From an uncultured Paraprevotella sp. (GTDB lineage: Bacteria; Bacteroidota; Bacteroidia; Bacteroidales; Bacteroidaceae): a stretch of 64,000 nucleotides of DNA. The notes under the pieces were generated by a model, which saw nothing but the letters and a program-made list of their open reading frames with translations, ran no database searches and was not told the origin of the DNA. The position numbers and the translations under genes are program-made. The DNA lies in the NCBI GenBank assembly GCA_944321525.1, contig CALULQ010000009.1:1-64000 (forward strand), given 5' to 3'. This document shows, one piece after another, positions 36,498 to 45,149 of this stretch (positions within the stretch are counted from its first letter, which is position 1; each line of letters starts with the position of its first letter).

Positions 36498-36700
36498 TAC
36501 TGGATTTCAGTACCGGAACTTTGAATATCATCAGGCTGACCGATGAGGAGATGGAAGAATCCGATAAATACGGGGACTTTGAAGATTTCCTCGTCACATT
36601 GGAGGGAAAATATGGCTTCAGATTGAGGGATTGCCAGTGGATGACAACAGAATGCCTGAATGTCCATCGGTATGAGGATGGAAAGGAAGTGACTGAATAA
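36476..36700 (+). CDS. Small acidic hypothetical protein
   Basis: 74 aa (MEQRYVVILDFSTGTLNII..., LTDEEMEESDKYGDFEDFL). Not recognised. Last of the overlapping small genes; an intrinsic terminator follows 12 bp after the stop. Confidence 0.55.
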   Translation: MEQRYVVILDFSTGTLNIIRLTDEEMEESDKYGDFEDFLVTLEGKYGFRLRDCQWMTTECLNVHRYEDGKEVTE

Positions 36701-36712
36701 CAATCAAGGGAG

Positions 36713-36750
36713 AGGATGGCCTTTAAATGGGCTGTCCTTTTTATTTTTTT
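36713..36750 (+). terminator. Intrinsic terminator of the DUF3871/recombination block
   Basis: Stem AGGATGGCC / GGGCTGTCCT (with G-U pairs) followed by TTTTTATTTTTTT. Confidence 0.8.
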
Positions 36751-37021
36751 GTCCGTTATTGTATTTAGCTTGATGCAGATTAAGTATTTGCAAGCATATA
36801 AATAAGGTGGTATGTTACCCCTTGAAAAGTGGTAAGTGGAACATATTTAGCATTATCTATGAAACATTGCGACAGATGCAAAAATCAGTGGAAAGAGAAT
36901 AACGCAGGTGTCTGTCTCCTGCTTTTATCGGAAAATGCACCTATCCCGGCAAATATTTTATGAGAAAACGCACTTCTCCATTAAAAAGCATTATATTTGC
37001 AGGAAACAAGGAGGCATTATA
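36751..37021. other. Intergenic region upstream of the DUF4143 gene
   Basis: No gene supported. It contains a good -7 box TATATTTG (36992-36999) and an AAGGAGG ribosome site at 37009-37015, both serving the next gene. Confidence 0.5.
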
Positions 37022-38380
37022 ATGTTATACCGAAAGATAACGAAGCGCATTGAGGAATATCTCTCGTCAGGCTCGGACAGGATGCTGCTGATAGACGGAG
37101 CCAGACAGATAGGGAAATCATATATTATCCGGTGGGTGGGACAAAAGATGTTCGCCAACTATATTGAAATAAACATGGAAGAAGACAAGTTGGGGGATAG
37201 GATTTTTGCAGAAGCCAAGACAACGGATGATTTCTATCTGGCATTGAGTGTTGTGGCGGGAGAGAAGATGAAAGACAAGGCCACCACGCTTGTGTTCATT
37301 GACGAGATACAAGCATACGACCATCTTCTCACCCTTGTGAAATTCCTGATGAAGGAAGGCCGGTTCACTTACATTGCCAGCGGTTCATTGCTTGGCGTTG
37401 CATTGAAAAACACACAGTCGGTGCCTGTTGGAAGTTTGGATATAGAACACATGTATCCGATGGACTTCGAGGAATTCCTGTATGCCAACGGGGTGGGAGA
37501 AGTGGCCATTGGAAAGATGAGGGACAGTTTCAACAAACAAGAGGCGTTGTCTGATGCAATGCATTCAAAAATGCAGGACCTTTTTAAGAAATATATTTTA
37601 GTGGGCGGCCTGCCAAAGGCTGTTGAAACGTTTGTCGAGACCCGGAACATTGTCGAGTTCAGGTCAATCCAGCGTGAAGTTCATGACTTATACGGAATAG
37701 ATGCCTCAAAGTATGAAGAAGAACATAACAGGAAGTTGAAGATACGACGCATATTTGACATGATACCGTCCAATCTCGAAAACAAGAAGAAACGTGTGGT
37801 GATTAGGGACATAGAAGATAAAAACTGGAAAAGGACAGATGACTATCTTGATGAATTTGAGTATCTTATTTCCTCTGGTGTGGCACTTGAGGTAAAAGCT
37901 ATTAGCAAACCATCATATCCGTTGTCGCAAAACAGTGGTAAGAATTTGCTGAAGCTGTATTTGAATGATGTCGGGATCTTGTCTGGATTGTTTTATAAAA
38001 ACAACATCAAGGCGGTGATGTCAGACATTAAAAGCATCAATCTCGGTTCTGTTTATGAGACCGTTGTTGCCCAAGAGTTGAAAGCCCACGGCTATGAACT
38101 TTATTACTACGACAACAAAAAGAGCGGAGAGGTTGATTTCCTGATAGACGATGCTGATAACCTGTCAAATATTCCGCTTGAAGTCAAGTCCGGTAAGGAT
38201 TACACTGTCCACAGTGCTTTGGATAAATTCTTGTCCATCAGCGAGTATAACATCAAAAGAGCTTACGTGCTGTCCAACGAGCAAAGGGTTTACACGGCAG
38301 ATGGCATAACTTATATTCCAATTTATTACGTCATGTTCTTTGAAAACGTCTCGAATGTCGTGGAGCGATTCTTGGATTAG
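37022..38380 (+). CDS. AAA_14/DUF4143 ATP-binding protein
   Basis: 452 aa from ATG 37022, chosen for the AAGGAGG 6-7 bp upstream; a longer frame from 36908 lacks one. Walker A GARQIGKS (26-33), Walker B LVFIDEIQ (90-97), and a sensor-like YIASGSLLG near 117-124. The C-terminal DUF4143 domain ends in a PD-(D/E)XK-like GEVDFLID...IPLEVKSG. This family is common in gut Bacteroidales and archaea; its role is unknown. It has its own promoter and is the last gene of the island, 124 bp before the second nested inverted-repeat element. Confidence 0.85.
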   Translation: MLYRKITKRIEEYLSSGSDRMLLIDGARQIGKSYIIRWVGQKMFANYIEINMEEDKLGDRIFAEAKTTDDFYLALSVVAGEKMKDKATTLVFIDEIQAYDHLLTLVKFLMKEGRFTYIASGSLLGVALKNTQSVPVGSLDIEHMYPMDFEEFLYANGVGEVAIGKMRDSFNKQEALSDAMHSKMQDLFKKYILVGGLPKAVETFVETRNIVEFRSIQREVHDLYGIDASKYEEEHNRKLKIRRIFDMIPSNLENKKKRVVIRDIEDKNWKRTDDYLDEFEYLISSGVALEVKAISKPSYPLSQNSGKNLLKLYLNDVGILSGLFYKNNIKAVMSDIKSINLGSVYETVVAQELKAHGYELYYYDNKKSGEVDFLIDDADNLSNIPLEVKSGKDYTVHSALDKFLSISEYNIKRAYVLSNEQRVYTADGITYIPIYYVMFFENVSNVVERFLD

Positions 38381-38503
38381 CACATAGTGAAGATGTACCT
38401 TTTTATAAATTCTTGTATTTGAATTGTATTCTGCAAAAAGACACAGATATAAACTTGAAAGCCTAAGATAGAAGCAAGAAAATCAAATATTAAAATCAAT
38501 CCA

Positions 38504-38743
38504 CTCAACGGCGTGAGCCTACAACAGACGAAAGAATAGATTGGTTAGGGTGTCAATATACTGAGCTTAAAAAGATGTCACGTTGTTCTGTCAGGCATAA
38601 ATATCCTGCGCATTGGCCTGTCATGAGTAAACAGGATGCAGGACTTTTTTTCCAAAAACAGTGCTTATATAAGAATCTATTCCATTTTCATGAAAAAAGG
38701 CTGCATTTTCTTCTTTCGTCTGTTGTAGGCTTGCGCCGTTGAG
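38504..38743. repeat. Nested inverted-repeat element, copy 2
   Basis: 240 bp. Terminal 33-base arms (38504-38536 and 38711-38743) pair fully as RNA on the plus strand, with only two G-U wobbles. An inner stem joins ATGCAG..CTTTTTT (38636-38650) to AAAAAAGGCTGCAT (38693-38706). CCTTCGGTTGACTGA follows at about 38765, as in copy 1 (23178-23397). The half between the inner stem and the right arm is conserved with copy 1; the left interior is not. Confidence 0.65.
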
Positions 38744-38809
38744 CAAATGGACCGATTTTAAAAGGCCTTCGGTTGACTGATAGAGAAACATGAAATCAAG
38801 GTTTTAGCA

Positions 38810-38840
38810 TTGTACATTTAATAACTTTTTACTACCTTTG
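38810..38840 (+). promoter_or_regulatory. Outward promoter at the island's right end
   Basis: TTG at 38810-38812, 20-bp spacer, TACCTTTG at 38833-38840. It points towards the right att repeat. In an excised circle it would read across attP towards int, though the tRNA terminator lies between. Confidence 0.5.
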
Positions 38841-38853
38841 TACTGAGGATGAA

Positions 38854-38879
38854 TGTTGACTGATTGTTGACTAACTAAA
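38854..38879 (+). repeat. 26-bp island-end repeat, right copy
   Basis: One mismatch to 17886-17911, with two GTTGACT units 11 bp apart. It sits in the loop of an 8-bp hairpin ACTGAGGA/TCCTCAGT (about 38842-38897). Confidence 0.6.
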
Positions 38880-38930
38880 GTAGGGAACGTCCTCAGTTGA
38901 GTTTATTAAATGGTTGACATATAGTGCTTT

Positions 38931-39102
38931 GCTCCGTAGCTTAGCTGTATAGAGCGTCAGATTCCGGTTCTGAAGGTCGAGGGTTAGAATCCCTCCGGGG
39001 TCACGAGAAGTTGAAGTGCTAATTGTATGAACGTCATGTGGTTAGCACTTTTCTTTTTGTCCCTTTCCGATGCCCGGCCGATGTCAGGGAAGCCGTTTTC
39101 AT
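38931..39102. repeat. Right att repeat (attR) with tRNA-Arg pseudo-copy
   Basis: 172 bp matching the left repeat. The tRNA-like part (38931-39003) lacks the first G (T at 38930, a mismatch with C72) and has no promoter, so it is not counted as a functional tRNA. The tRNA terminator is also present. An insertion sequence begins exactly at its end. Confidence 0.82.
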
Positions 39103-39166
39103 GGGGCAGTAGAAATTCGGTGGGGATTTATTTTTCAAAATCCCTAATAATTCCGACCTTTGCCTT

Positions 39167-39553
39167 ATGGAAAAGAATCAATTGGAAGTTCTTGCGCGTA
39201 TCGTGCTGCCTTCAGAAATACTGGATTATTTTGAGATAACAAGTGTGGAACAGAGCTCTACAGAAATTCATATTCATCTGGACGAGTTGATGAATCCAGC
39301 CTTGTCGGATGATGTGCACTTTGAGTCCAAAGGCTTCATGGAGGCGGTGGAGGTCACCGATTTCCCGATCCGTGACCATAAGGTGATATTGGTTATTCGC
39401 CGCCGCAGATGGACTGATGTCCGTACCGGCAAGAGTTTCAGCATCCCGATTAGCCTTGACATCGCCTGCAAAGGAACCCGTTACTCCAAGGAGTTCGGGG
39501 CTTTTTTAAAAGAAACGTATGGAGACATCCCCTGTGACCTGCCGTACGCTTGA
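39167..39553 (+). CDS. ISAon1 family transposase, N-terminal region protein
   Basis: 128 aa. This separate first ORF is a known arrangement in ISAon1-type elements of Bacteroidetes. It carries the basic segment VILVIRRRRWTDVRTGKSF and probably helps bind the terminal repeats. It overlaps the transposase ORF by 35 bp in another frame; the second ORF has its own ATG inside this one. Confidence 0.82.
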   Translation: MEKNQLEVLARIVLPSEILDYFEITSVEQSSTEIHIHLDELMNPALSDDVHFESKGFMEAVEVTDFPIRDHKVILVIRRRRWTDVRTGKSFSIPISLDIACKGTRYSKEFGAFLKETYGDIPCDLPYA

Positions 39554-40511
39554 GACATTCTACCACATAAACGCACATACCTTTAAGAAGCAGTACAAGG
39601 AAACGCTGAGCGGCTTCCGCGACTGGGACCAGCTCGACCATGCCGATTCATGGCTGCTGTTTCCCGAAAACATAGGGCCGCACCTTGCCATAGACGAGGC
39701 CTCCCTTTCCAATGGTGAGCTGTACACGTTCGTCACCAACCGTGACCGTCATACCGGAGACGGAAGCCTGGTGGCGGTCGTTTCCGGCACGAAAGCGGAG
39801 GACGTGATACGGGTGCTGAAACAGATTGACGAGGAGGAACGCATGAAGGTAAAGGAAGTGACCCTCGACCTTTCCGATTCGATGCGCAAGATTGTTTCTG
39901 TCGCATTCCCGAAAGCCCAAAGGGTGATTGACCGTTTCCACATACAGAAACTGGCCTGTGACGCCGTGCAGGAAATCCGTGTCGCACACCGCTGGGATGC
40001 CTTGCAACAAGCCAACGACGAAATGGAAGAGTGCAAACATGCCGGCAAGCCCTATGCCCCGTTCCGTTTTTCCAATGGGGACACGCGCCCGGAATTGCTT
40101 ATCAGAAGCCGTTACCTCCTGTTCAAATCAGCAGACAAGTGGACGGAAAGACAAAAGGAAAGGGCTAAAATCCTCTTCGAGGAGTATCCTGACATCAAAA
40201 TGGCTTATGGCCTGTCCCACTCATTGAGGATGATATTCTCAAAGAATACCATCAAGGACGTCGCACGGTTGAGCATGGCCAGATGGTACAACAAAGTCGA
40301 TGATTCAAGGATGGAACAGTTCAATGTCATTGCCGCAACGTTCTATGAGCATTATGATGAAATCCTGAACTTCTATAACAACAGGGCATCAAACGCGGCT
40401 GCCGAGTCATTCAATGCCAAAATCAAACTATTCAGGGCTAACCCGCATGGAGTCGTGGACAAAAAGTTTTTCCTCTTCAGAATCGCTAAGCTGTATGGCT
40501 ATCCCCACTAA
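39519..40511 (+). CDS. ISL3/ISAon1-type DDE transposase
   Basis: 330 aa. DDE catalytic core: first Asp in LAIDEASLSNGELYTFV, second in VKEVTLDLSDSMRKIVSVAFP followed by QRVIDRFHI, and the late Glu in NNRASNAAAESFNAKIKLFR, the DDE_Tnp_ISL3 pattern. Starts at ATG 39519 inside the first ORF, so translational coupling is likely. The stop lies within the right terminal repeat. Appears intact, so the element may be active and could mobilise the MITE at 3691. Confidence 0.88.
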   Translation: METSPVTCRTLETFYHINAHTFKKQYKETLSGFRDWDQLDHADSWLLFPENIGPHLAIDEASLSNGELYTFVTNRDRHTGDGSLVAVVSGTKAEDVIRVLKQIDEEERMKVKEVTLDLSDSMRKIVSVAFPKAQRVIDRFHIQKLACDAVQEIRVAHRWDALQQANDEMEECKHAGKPYAPFRFSNGDTRPELLIRSRYLLFKSADKWTERQKERAKILFEEYPDIKMAYGLSHSLRMIFSKNTIKDVARLSMARWYNKVDDSRMEQFNVIAATFYEHYDEILNFYNNRASNAAAESFNAKIKLFRANPHGVVDKKFFLFRIAKLYGYPH

Positions 40512-40525
40512 ATTTCTACTGCCCC

Positions 40526-40886
40526 CTAAAATCCTCTTCGAGGAGTATCCTGACATCAAAATGGCTTATGGCCTGTCCCACTCATTGAGGATGATATTCT
40601 CAAAGAATACCATCAAGGACGTCGCACGGTTGAGCATGGCCAGATGGTACAACAAAGTCGATGATTCAAGGATGGAACAGTTCAATGTCATTGCCGCAAC
40701 GTTCTATGAGCATTATGATGAAATCCTGAACTTCTATAACAACAGGGCATCAAACGCGGCTGCCGAGTCATTCAATGCCAAAATCAAACTATTCAGGGCT
40801 AACCCGCATGGAGTCGTGGACAAAAAGTTTTTCCTCTTCAGAATCGCTAAGCTGTATGGCTATCCCCACTAAATTTCTACTGCCCC
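40526..40886 (+). repeat. Exact 361-bp tandem duplication of the IS 3' end (transposase fragment)
   Basis: Identical to 40165-40525. It repeats the last ~115 transposase codons and the right IR. The reading frame continues as a C-terminal fragment with no N-terminal catalytic part, so it is not a functional gene. Confidence 0.88.
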
Positions 40887-40989
40887 CATAGATACAGTAC
40901 TCTTTCAAGTCCTCTCTTTGTATTCTCTCCGTTTGTCTACAAAAAGAAAAATCCTCAATAATCTTGCGATTATCAAGGACTTCTTTTGG

Positions 40990-41062
40990 GTGACTAGTGG
41001 GACTCGAACCCACGACATTCAGAACCACAATCTGACGCTCTAACCAACTGAACTATAGTCAC
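40990..41062 (-). tRNA. tRNA-His(GTG)
   Basis: Minus strand, about 73 nt plus the -1 G at 41063. Acceptor GTGACTA/TAGTCAC, anticodon loop TTGTGGT giving GTG, T arm GTGGG/CCCAC. The extra G before position 1 paired with C73 is the tRNA-His hallmark. Confidence 0.92.
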
Positions 41063-41113
41063 CATTTTGACTTGCTTCAAGAAGTGCGGCGCGCTTGCTT
41101 TCCTAAAGCGATG

Positions 41114-41144
41114 CAAAGGTACGCTTTTTATTTGAATTGGCAAA
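41114..41144 (-). promoter_or_regulatory. tRNA-His promoter
   Basis: On the minus strand TTTG (41141-41144), a 19-bp spacer and TACCTTTG (41114-41121), an excellent Bacteroides consensus. Confidence 0.75.
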
Positions 41145-41189
41145 TCTTTCGGGCATTTTTCTTCGTGTTTTTTTGAGGAGGTTATATAT

Positions 41190-41234
41190 AATAAAGGTGT
41201 GCGGACGGGCAATAGGCATCCGCATACCTTTATT
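41190..41234. terminator. Terminator after folD
   Basis: 16-bp stem AATAAAGGTGTGCGGA / TCCGCATACCTTTATT with one mismatch and a 13-base loop, 13 bp beyond the folD stop. Confidence 0.75.
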
Positions 41235-41246
41235 AATATGAAAGGC

Positions 41247-42125
41247 TTATTGGTAGAATTCTTTCTTTCCGGCAGACAGGGTGTTCTTCATCAGCATGCA
41301 GATGGTCATGGGACCTACGCCGCCGGGCACGGGGGTGATGTAGGCGCATCGGGGCGCTACTTCGTCGAATTTCACGTCGCCGTTCAGTCGGAATCCGCTT
41401 TTCTTTGTCGCGTCCGGCACGCGGGTGGTGCCTACGTCAATCACGGTTGCTCCTTCTTTCACCATGTCGGCCGTCACGAAGTTGGGCTGCCCGATGGCGG
41501 CGATGATGATGTCGGCCTCTTGGCATTCTTTTTTCAGGTCGCGGCTTCGGCTGTGGCAAACGGTCACCGTCGCGTCGCCGTACTGTTTCTGCATCATGAG
41601 CTGTGCCATGGGTTTGCCCACGATGTTGCTGCGGCCCAGGATGACGCACTTGCGTCCGCTGGTTTCGATATGGTAGCGGCGGAGCAACTCGAGGATGCCT
41701 TTCGGCGTGGCGGAGATGTAGCAGGGCAGTCCGATGGCCATGCGCCCCACGTTGATGGGATGGAATCCGTCCACGTCCTTGCGGTAATCTATCGCTTCAA
41801 TGACCTTCTGTTCCGAGATATGCTTCGGCAGTGGAAGCTGCACGATGAATCCGTCCACGTCCTCGTCGCGGTTCAGTTTGTCCACTTCCGCCAGCAGTTC
41901 CGCCTCGCTGATGGTGTCCTCGAAGCGGAGCAGGGTGGACTTAAAGCCGCAGGCCTCGCAAGCCAGCACTTTATTGCGCACGTAAGTCTCGCTTCCGCCG
42001 TCGTGTCCCACGAGGATGGCGGCCAGATGGGGGCGTTTGCCTCCGTTTTCTACAATTTGTTTCACTTCTTCTGCAATCTCCGCCTTAATCTGCGCGGCGG
42101 TAGCCTTTCCGTCTATCAGTTGCAT
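41247..42125 (-). CDS. folD: Bifunctional methylenetetrahydrofolate dehydrogenase/cyclohydrolase
   Basis: 292 aa, normal length. It interconverts methylene-, methenyl- and formyl-tetrahydrofolate using NADP. Signature motifs: [14 protein letters not shown] (with the catalytic Tyr/Lys region), [12 protein letters not shown], the Rossmann [14 protein letters not shown], and the C-terminal [15 protein letters not shown]. Four bp downstream of the TlpA-like gene and third in a minus-strand run with ffh. Confidence 0.96.
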   Translation of the reverse strand: MQLIDGKATAAQIKAEIAEEVKQIVENGGKRPHLAAILVGHDGGSETYVRNKVLACEACGFKSTLLRFEDTISEAELLAEVDKLNRDEDVDGFIVQLPLPKHISEQKVIEAIDYRKDVDGFHPINVGRMAIGLPCYISATPKGILELLRRYHIETSGRKCVILGRSNIVGKPMAQLMMQKQYGDATVTVCHSRSRDLKKECQEADIIIAAIGQPNFVTADMVKEGATVIDVGTTRVPDATKKSGFRLNGDVKFDEVAPRCAYITPVPGGVGPMTICMLMKNTLSAGKKEFYQ

Positions 42126-42129
42126 GGTT

Positions 42130-43233
42130 TCAGTCTCCTTTCTTATTTAGATGTTTTTGAATTTCTTGTTCGATGGCATCTCCCCTCAGGTTGCGGGCCA
42201 GTATGGTGCCGTCCGGCGCAAGCAGCATGATGTGCGGGATGGCGTCAAATCCGTATTGCTTCATGGGTTTCATGCCTGCATCCAGTATTTGTGGCCAAGT
42301 GTAGCCTTTCTCGGCGAGAAACTCCCGGGTGAGTTCCAGCTTGTCCCATACGGCGATGCTGACGATTTGCAGGTCCGTTCCTCGGTATTTCTTCCACAAG
42401 GGGGCCAGATATTCCTCGATTTCTTGCCGGCAAGGTCCGCACCATTGTGCCCAAAAGTCCACAAGTACGTATTCCCCTTTTCCCACGTAGTCGGAGAGGC
42501 GGGATGGTTTTCCCGCCATGTCCACGCCTTCAACATCGATGAACGGTTTCCCTGCGGATGTGTTTTCGAGGGCGGTGAAAAGTTTCATCCGTTCTTTGGT
42601 GAAGTTCAGGTTTTGCAGGAACGGGCTGAGCCGGGGACAGACGGTTCGGGCTTCTTTGGGGGTACAAACGTACAAGGTGTAATCTCTCCATGCGAGTTCT
42701 CCCACGCCGTTGTCAGGCTCGTTCATTATCTGTCGTATGCACACGGAAGTGAGTTCCGATTTCAGGGAGTCAAAGGCGGCCTTGATTTTTTCTTCCCGTT
42801 CTGTGATGTTCGGTATGCTTTCCTTTAGTCCTTTGAATGTCTTTTTCCATTCGTCAATATGCGCGTAGTATTCGTTCCAATAAGTGAGGAATTTCGCCGA
42901 GAGTTTTCCGCCGTATTGGGGCAGATGGCTTGCAAAGTCAATGACGATGGAATCTTCCAGCACGAAGTTGGCATATTCTTTATTGTTGTCCAAGTCCAGC
43001 CGCGCGAAGTAGGGATGTTCCGCATTTCCTTCGAATAGGAATTCCTGGTCGCGCACGGTGGCTGTGTCAATGACTTGATTGGTGTCGTATATGGTCAGAT
43101 ACACCTTGTGACCTTCCATGTCCGGGTCGTCAATCCGTCCGGAAACGCTGTAGGACGTTTGCGCTTGCGCCGCGCTTCCCCCGCTTAGGAGCAGGAGGAG
43201 TGCGGCGCAATATTTAAGGACGATTCTGTTCAT
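42130..43233 (-). CDS. TlpA-like thiol-disulfide protein with N-terminal DUF4369
   Basis: 367 aa with a signal peptide ([25 protein letters not shown]). The N-terminal DUF4369-like beta domain is followed by a helical middle and a C-terminal thioredoxin-fold AhpC/TSA domain with WCGPC and a cis-Pro-type AIPHIML. It probably reduces or exchanges disulfides on periplasmic proteins. This layout is expanded in Bacteroidetes. It lies between ffh and folD, 18 bp and 4 bp away. Confidence 0.88.
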   Translation of the reverse strand: MNRIVLKYCAALLLLLSGGSAAQAQTSYSVSGRIDDPDMEGHKVYLTIYDTNQVIDTATVRDQEFLFEGNAEHPYFARLDLDNNKEYANFVLEDSIVIDFASHLPQYGGKLSAKFLTYWNEYYAHIDEWKKTFKGLKESIPNITEREEKIKAAFDSLKSELTSVCIRQIMNEPDNGVGELAWRDYTLYVCTPKEARTVCPRLSPFLQNLNFTKERMKLFTALENTSAGKPFIDVEGVDMAGKPSRLSDYVGKGEYVLVDFWAQWCGPCRQEIEEYLAPLWKKYRGTDLQIVSIAVWDKLELTREFLAEKGYTWPQILDAGMKPMKQYGFDAIPHIMLLAPDGTILARNLRGDAIEQEIQKHLNKKGD

Positions 43234-43251
43234 GGCATGTGCGGCCTTGGG

Positions 43252-44607
43252 TCATTTCATCTTGGGCATTCCCGGCATTCCGGGGATTTTGGGCATGTTG
43301 GCCATCATCTTGCCCATCTTGCTGCCCGTCACCATCTTCATCATCTTGCGCGTCTGGTCGAACTGCTTGATGAGGCGGTTCACGTCCTGGATGTTCGTGC
43401 CTGAGCCTTTGGCGATGCGCTGGCGGCGGCTGGTGTTCAGGATTTCCGGGTGCGTGCGTTCGCGTGGCGTCATGCTCTGTATGATGGCTTCAATGCCCTT
43501 GAAGGCGTTGTCGTCGATGTCTATGTCCTTGATGGCCTTGCCCACGCCGGGAATCATGCTGGCCAAGTCCTTCAGGTTGCCCATCTTCTTTATTTGTTGG
43601 ATTTGCGACATGAAGTCGTTGAAGTCGAACTGGTTCTTCGCGATTTTCTTTTGCAGTCGGCGTGCTTCCTCCTCGTCATATTGTTCCTGCGCCTTCTCCA
43701 CGAGCGACACGATGTCGCCCATGCCGAGGATGCGGTCGGCCATGCGCGAGGGGTGGAACTGGTCGATGGCCTCCATCTTTTCGCCCGTACCGATGAACTT
43801 GATGGGTTTGTTCACCACCGTGCGGATAGAGAGGGCCGCGCCGCCGCGGGTGTCGCCGTCCAGTTTGGTGAGCACTACGCCGTCGAAGTCCAGCCGATCG
43901 TTGAATTCCTTGGCGGTGTTCACGGCGTCCTGTCCCGTCATGGCGTCCACCACGAAGAGCGTTTCGTCCGGTTGAATGGCGTTCTTGATGGCGGCGATTT
44001 CCTGCATCATCTGTTCGTCCACGGCCAGTCGTCCGGCGGTGTCGACGATGACTACGTCGTTGCCTTTGGCCTTGGCCTGCTTGATGGCATTCTGCGCGAT
44101 GGCCACGGCGTCCTTGCTGTCCGGTTCGCTGTATACGGGTATGCCGATCTGTTCGCCCAGCACTTTCAGTTGTTCGATGGCGGCGGGGCGGTAGATGTCG
44201 CAGGCTGCCAGCAGCGGGTTCTTGTGCTTCTTGTTCTTCAGCATCAGGGCGAGCTTGCCCGAGAGGGTGGTCTTTCCCGCGCCGTTGAGGCCCGCCATGA
44301 GGATGACGGCCGGATGGCCCTGCAGGTTCAGTTCGGCCGTTTCGCCTCCCATGAGGGTGGCCAGCTCGTCGTGCACGATTTTCACCATCAGCTGGCTGGG
44401 CTTCACGGCGGTGAGCACGTTCTGCCCCAGCGCCTTCTGCTTCACCGTGTCGGTGAACGTCTTGGCCACCTTGTAGTTCACGTCGGCGTCGAGCAGTGCG
44501 CGGCGCACGTCCTTGAGGGTTTCGGCCACATTGATTTCGGTGATTTTCCCTTCACCTTTCAGTATCTTGAAAGACCGTTCGAGTCTTTCGCTCAGGTTGT
44601 CGAACAT
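43252..44607 (-). CDS. ffh: Signal recognition particle protein Ffh
   Basis: 451 aa from ATG 44607 (the open frame continues 813 bp upstream but is not conserved). GTPase that targets nascent membrane proteins with SRP RNA. N domain, then G domain: GLNGAGKTT (106-114), DTAGR, TKLDGD. The C-terminal M domain is Met-rich with the RNA-binding SGT motif in [10 protein letters not shown] and ends [13 protein letters not shown] -7 box TAACTTTG (minus strand, 44643-44650) precedes it. Confidence 0.96.
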   Translation of the reverse strand: MFDNLSERLERSFKILKGEGKITEINVAETLKDVRRALLDADVNYKVAKTFTDTVKQKALGQNVLTAVKPSQLMVKIVHDELATLMGGETAELNLQGHPAVILMAGLNGAGKTTLSGKLALMLKNKKHKNPLLAACDIYRPAAIEQLKVLGEQIGIPVYSEPDSKDAVAIAQNAIKQAKAKGNDVVIVDTAGRLAVDEQMMQEIAAIKNAIQPDETLFVVDAMTGQDAVNTAKEFNDRLDFDGVVLTKLDGDTRGGAALSIRTVVNKPIKFIGTGEKMEAIDQFHPSRMADRILGMGDIVSLVEKAQEQYDEEEARRLQKKIAKNQFDFNDFMSQIQQIKKMGNLKDLASMIPGVGKAIKDIDIDDNAFKGIEAIIQSMTPRERTHPEILNTSRRQRIAKGSGTNIQDVNRLIKQFDQTRKMMKMVTGSKMGKMMANMPKIPGMPGMPKMK

Positions 44608-44642
44608 ATATAGTGTTGTTTTTGTTAATTCGTTAGAGACGG

Positions 44643-44650
44643 CAAAGTTA
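44643..44650 (-). promoter_or_regulatory. Candidate ffh -7 box
   Basis: Minus-strand TAACTTTG, 36 bp before the ffh ATG. Confidence 0.5.
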
Positions 44651-45098
44651 CGGAAAATCGGCGGAATAACCTTAAAAACGGTGGAATATATCGTCATTTC
44701 ATGATGGGGAGATAAGTGAAGGGCCGGCCGGACGGCGGGGCGGCTTTTCAGGAGATGTGCCAACGGGATGGCTCGTGAGGCTTTTGGGGAAGTCTGACAG
44801 AATGTCAGGCGCAGGCTTTCGGAGAATCGCGCATTCGCGTCCGTGTCGGGAGACGGGTGCGGATACGCGATTCTCGCGGGGCGGACGGAAGGCGGAGTGT
44901 CAAGCGTTGGGGAGCTTTGGCTGACATCCTGCCGCTCCGGCGGGGAGGCCGTGCGGACGGCGTGGCGGGGCGTGTCGGGAAAAACGCTGTTTTCGTGTCG
45001 TTTTGTCGGAATGGGAAACGCGGCGGAAGGGGGACGGATAGAGGAGATGTGTCCGGTAATGTTCCTGAAGATACCGTTCCGGAGAGCTTGAGGACACT

Positions 45099-45149
45099 TT
45101 GCGGCAGGCGTTTTCCGTCCTTGCGGCAGGCATTTTTCGTCCTTGCGGC
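45099..45149. repeat. 22-bp-period TTGCGGC array
   Basis: TTGCGGC at 45099, 45121 and 45143, exactly 22 bp apart, separated by similar T-rich spacers (..GGCGTTTTCCGTC, GGCATTTTTCGTC). A fourth, inverted, CCGCAA follows at about 45167. Confidence 0.6.

Larger units (their letters stand above)
17697..39102. mobile_element. tRNA-Arg-integrated genomic island (~21.4 kb)
   Basis: Bounded by 172-bp direct repeats (17697-17868 and 38931-39102) that begin at base 2 of tRNA-Arg and run past its terminator, with five mismatches and no gaps. It has an integrase 43 bp inside the left repeat, a replication-type module (ATPase, helicase, VirE-N primase), a recombination pair (annealing protein, exonuclease) and cargo. 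No relaxase, coupling protein, conjugation, capsid or terminase gene is visible. It may be a mobilisable element or phage-satellite-like island that relies on a helper. Base composition drops sharply relative to the backbone, especially at 19-31 kb. Confidence 0.85.
39103..40886 (+). mobile_element. ISAon1/ISL3-type insertion sequence with duplicated 3' end
   Basis: The left IR starts GGGGCAGTAGAAATTCGG at 39103; right IRs end at about 40525 and again at 40886. The body carries an N-terminal-region ORF and a DDE transposase ORF. Bases 40165-40525 are repeated exactly at 40526-40886. No 8-bp target duplication is found, only CAT on both sides. The same IR bounds the MITE at 3691-4441. Confidence 0.85.

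Noticed and set aside
38504..38743. Nested hairpin element as a retron msr-msd
   Set aside because: Long complementary ends fit, but no reverse transcriptase gene is near either copy or anywhere in the window.
38931..39003. Second tRNA-Arg gene
   Set aside because: First acceptor base is T instead of G, mismatching C72, and there is no promoter. It is the att copy.
39501..39519. Programmed frameshift joining the two IS ORFs at CTTTTTTAAAAG
   Set aside because: The downstream frame is +1 and has a TAA at 39507-39509, so a shift at this site cannot enter ORF2; ORF2 has its own ATG at 39519.
39095..40894. 8-bp target duplication around the IS at 39103
   Set aside because: Flanks (GTTTTCAT and CATAGATA) share only CAT; none found at the inner right end either.
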